DNA from: Saccharospirillum alexandrii
GTDB lineage: Bacteria > Pseudomonadota > Gammaproteobacteria > Pseudomonadales > Natronospirillaceae
Assembly (NCBI RefSeq): GCF_004000275.1
Contig: NZ_RCIP01000005.1
Span: forward strand, 273,363-337,362
Length of the DNA: 64,000 bases
Reading direction: 5' to 3'
Position numbers and translations under genes: made by a program. The notes beneath the pieces are model-generated. The model did no database searches and had not been told where the DNA came from. It was given only the letters and a program-made list of their open reading frames with translations. Each line of letters starts with the position of its first letter. Positions within the stretch are counted from its first letter, which is position 1. Shown one piece after another: positions 62,272 through 64,000 of the stretch.

Positions 62272-63243
62272 ATGCTAATTAAACAGGCTTCGGACTTAAC
62301 CGAAAATGACGTAACGCCCCAATCGGCCTACCTGAACCGCCGACATATCATTCAAGCGGCCGGTGGGCTGGCTCTGGCCGGTGCTGTTCCACGTGTGTTT
62401 GCAGAAGACCAGAGTGCGCCCCACTGGCTTGACCAAAAGGTGGATCAAACGGTGTTTCGCAGCGTTACTACCGATGAAGGCATGACGGATCGGGCTGATG
62501 CGACCTCTTACAACAATTTCTATGAATTTGGGACTGGCAAAGGCGACCCGGCCAAGTATGCCGACAATTTTAACCCTTACCCCTGGGAAATAACGGTAGA
62601 TGGGGAATGCTCCAACCCCGGAACGTTTGATCTTGAAGCCATCTTGTCCGGTTCAACCGCGACCGAAGAGCGTATTTACCGGTTGCGCTGTGTGGAAGCC
62701 TGGTCAATGGTGATTCCCTGGATCGGTGTCGAACTGGGTAAGGTGCTGCAGCAATTTGAACCCACCAGCGATGCCCGTTATGTGGCGTTCGAGACAGTCC
62801 ATCGTCCGGAAGAAATGCGCGGTCAGCGCAGTCGTTTTTCATTCATCGACTACCCCTATGTTGAAGGCCTGCGTATGGATGAAGCCATGCAGCGTCTGGC
62901 TTTCCTGGCCGTAGGTATGTATGGCGAGCCGTTGCCAAACCAGAATGGGGCACCTATTCGGTTGTTGTTACCCTGGAAGTATGGTTTTAAAAGCATCAAG
63001 TCGATCTCGCGGATCTCTTTTGTCAGAGAGATGCCACCTACTACCTGGAATCTGTCGGCCGAAAATGAGTACGGATTTTACGCTAATGTGAATCCGGAAG
63101 TGGATCACCCCCGTTGGAGTCAGGCCAGTGAGCGCCGTATCGGTGCTAACGGCGATGTCGAGCGCATACCGACTCGAATGTTCAATGGGTATGATGAAGT
63201 GGCCTCTCTTTATGAGGGAATGGATTTGAGGACGTTCTTTTAA
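62272..63243 (+). CDS. msrP: Periplasmic methionine sulfoxide reductase catalytic subunit MsrP
   Basis: This 323-aa protein starts at ATG 62272 (AGGA 8 bases upstream); an ATG at 62263 is in frame. The Tat signal is LNRRHIIQAAGGLALAGAVPRVFA. The molybdopterin-coordinating Cys is in RLRCVEAWSMVIPW, with RPEEMRGQ, YVEGLRMDEAM and PWKYGFKSIKSI further on. It reduces methionine sulfoxide in periplasmic proteins using electrons from MsrQ. It shares one base with msrQ (TAATG). Confidence 0.95.
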   Translation: MLIKQASDLTENDVTPQSAYLNRRHIIQAAGGLALAGAVPRVFAEDQSAPHWLDQKVDQTVFRSVTTDEGMTDRADATSYNNFYEFGTGKGDPAKYADNFNPYPWEITVDGECSNPGTFDLEAILSGSTATEERIYRLRCVEAWSMVIPWIGVELGKVLQQFEPTSDARYVAFETVHRPEEMRGQRSRFSFIDYPYVEGLRMDEAMQRLAFLAVGMYGEPLPNQNGAPIRLLLPWKYGFKSIKSISRISFVREMPPTTWNLSAENEYGFYANVNPEVDHPRWSQASERRIGANGDVERIPTRMFNGYDEVASLYEGMDLRTFF

Positions 63244-63881
63244 TGAAGGGCATTGACCTCCGGCAAAGTTGGTTCTGGTGGTTATTGTTTGTTTCCGCGT
63301 TGGCCCCAGCTGCCTGGTATTGGGGGTTGTTTGTACTGGACTCCCGGGCGTTGGGTGTGGATGCACTTGAAGTAGTACTGCAGGAAATGGGGCGCTGGGC
63401 GCTCTGGATGTTACTGGTGACGCTTGCCTGTTCCACACTGCGCCGGCGTACACCTTTGCCCAACCTGGTCCGTTATCGACGGATGCTGGGGTTGTTCACT
63501 TTTTTCTATGCCACCCTGCACCTGGGCACCTATGTCATAGGCTGGATCGAGCTTGATCTGGCGACTTTCTGGGATGATGTCAGCAAGCGGCCCTTCATTT
63601 ATCTTGGGATGATTGGCTGGGCAGGGCTGCTGGCGCTGGCTGTGACATCGCCTAAAGCTATGGTTCGCAAGCTGAAAAAGAATTGGAAACGACTGCACCG
63701 GGTAATTTACGCCGTCGTGATCCTCGCTGTTATCCACTTCTGGATGCAATCGCGGGTGTCCTCGCTGGAAGCCTGGATCTACACACTGCTGACACTGGTC
63801 TTGCTGGGTGAGCGAGTCTGGGCCAGATATTCAGCCAGAGCTTCGGTATCTTCCGGCAAAACGAGGGCGGCCAGAGCCTAA
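63243..63881 (+). CDS. msrQ: Haem-binding membrane subunit MsrQ
   Basis: This 212-aa protein has about six membrane segments in the ferric-reductase-like fold, including the haem-ligand regions TFFYATLHLGTYVIG and LKKNWKRLHRVIYAVVILAVIHFWMQ with conserved His residues. It passes electrons from the respiratory chain or flavin reductase to MsrP. A terminator follows at 63906. In Pseudomonas the same ilv-pssA-msrPQ cluster precedes an rRNA operon. Confidence 0.95.
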   Translation: MKGIDLRQSWFWWLLFVSALAPAAWYWGLFVLDSRALGVDALEVVLQEMGRWALWMLLVTLACSTLRRRTPLPNLVRYRRMLGLFTFFYATLHLGTYVIGWIELDLATFWDDVSKRPFIYLGMIGWAGLLALAVTSPKAMVRKLKKNWKRLHRVIYAVVILAVIHFWMQSRVSSLEAWIYTLLTLVLLGERVWARYSARASVSSGKTRAARA

Positions 63882-63905
63882 GTTCAGCGCTCTGGTAAGT
63901 GCGGC

Positions 63906-63929
63906 CTGCCAGTCTTCGGCAGTTTTTTT
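63906..63929 (+). terminator. Intrinsic terminator of msrPQ
   Basis: CTGCC (63906-63910) and GGCAG (63918-63922) form a short stem followed by seven T residues. The short stem makes it moderately confident. Confidence 0.7.
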
Positions 63930-63939
63930 AAAACACCTC

Positions 63940-63967
63940 TTGACCCTCTCTCAGAAAAGACTATTAT
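63940..63967 (+). promoter_or_regulatory. Strong sigma-70 promoter at the right edge, stable-RNA type
   Basis: TTGACC (63940) and TATTAT (63962) are 16 bp apart. They are followed by the GC-rich discriminator ACGCCTCCC typical of rRNA/tRNA promoters under stringent control, with an A/T-rich stretch (TTTTTTTAAAA) just upstream like an UP element. The transcribed gene lies outside the window; an rRNA operon is the expected one by synteny. Confidence 0.6.
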
Positions 63968-64000
63968 ACGCCTCCCTCGCCGCACAGCGGTGACGGGAAG

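Overview
The window is a chromosomal segment of a moderately GC-rich gammaproteobacterium. Clues are lptD-surA-pdxA-rsmA-apaH, a class II (about 490 aa) IlvC, metR-metE, flagellar H-ring genes flgP/flgT, and the Pseudomonas-like neighbourhood ilvBH/ilvC/pssA/msrPQ. A marine Oceanospirillales-type organism (Saccharospirillum/Reinekea-like) is my guess, not something the sequence proves. No tRNA, rRNA, CRISPR array or transposase gene was recognised. The right edge carries a stable-RNA-type promoter pointing out of the window.

Layout. 1-9.2 kb: end of a DEAD-box helicase, a DUF1127 gene divergent from a GcvA-like LysR regulator, an M42-type peptidase, a DUF2058 protein, a 949-aa sensor HD-GYP protein, a small acidic protein divergent from AlkB, and an unknown gene. 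9.5-14.2 kb: tesB-ubiX-glycosyltransferase operon convergent with a pteridine-reductase-like SDR and cca. 14.4-19.4 kb: two TraF_2-like envelope proteins flanking a large lipoprotein. 19.7-21.6 kb: flgP-flgT. 21.9-26.4 kb: accessory genes (GNAT plus PaiB-like pair, a GNAT pseudogene with one stop codon, a P-loop protein, a MATE pump, a small membrane protein). 26.5-33.4 kb: an Rhs polymorphic-toxin locus with an HNH/EndoVII tip, an immunity gene, a displaced second tip with its own immunity gene, and a third junction remnant. 33.6-42.6 kb: housekeeping genes. 42.6-48.4 kb: metR/metE and ilvBH. 48.5-50.9 kb: a small membrane protein, an EAL-HDOD protein and a cNMP-binding protein. 51.0-52.5 kb: ilvC. 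52.8-60.2 kb: an eight-gene envelope cassette. 60.3-63.9 kb: ilvY, pssA, msrP, msrQ.

Most interesting. (1) The 52.8-60.2 kb cassette encodes an Omp85-like barrel, a second probable barrel, a LytS-type kinase, a LytTR regulator, a periplasmic protein, a MacB/LolCDE-type ABC transporter and a LolA-like protein. Each of its two transcription units is preceded by a similar pair of direct repeats 20 bp apart with a possible -10 element 41 bp further on, suggesting a self-regulated envelope export or response system. It lies between the divergent ilvC and ilvY genes, which are usually neighbours. (2) Four copies of an approximately 110-bp intergenic repeat fold into a long outer stem plus inner hairpin, with compensatory changes between copies. 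(3) The Rhs locus stores an alternative toxin tip behind the active one.
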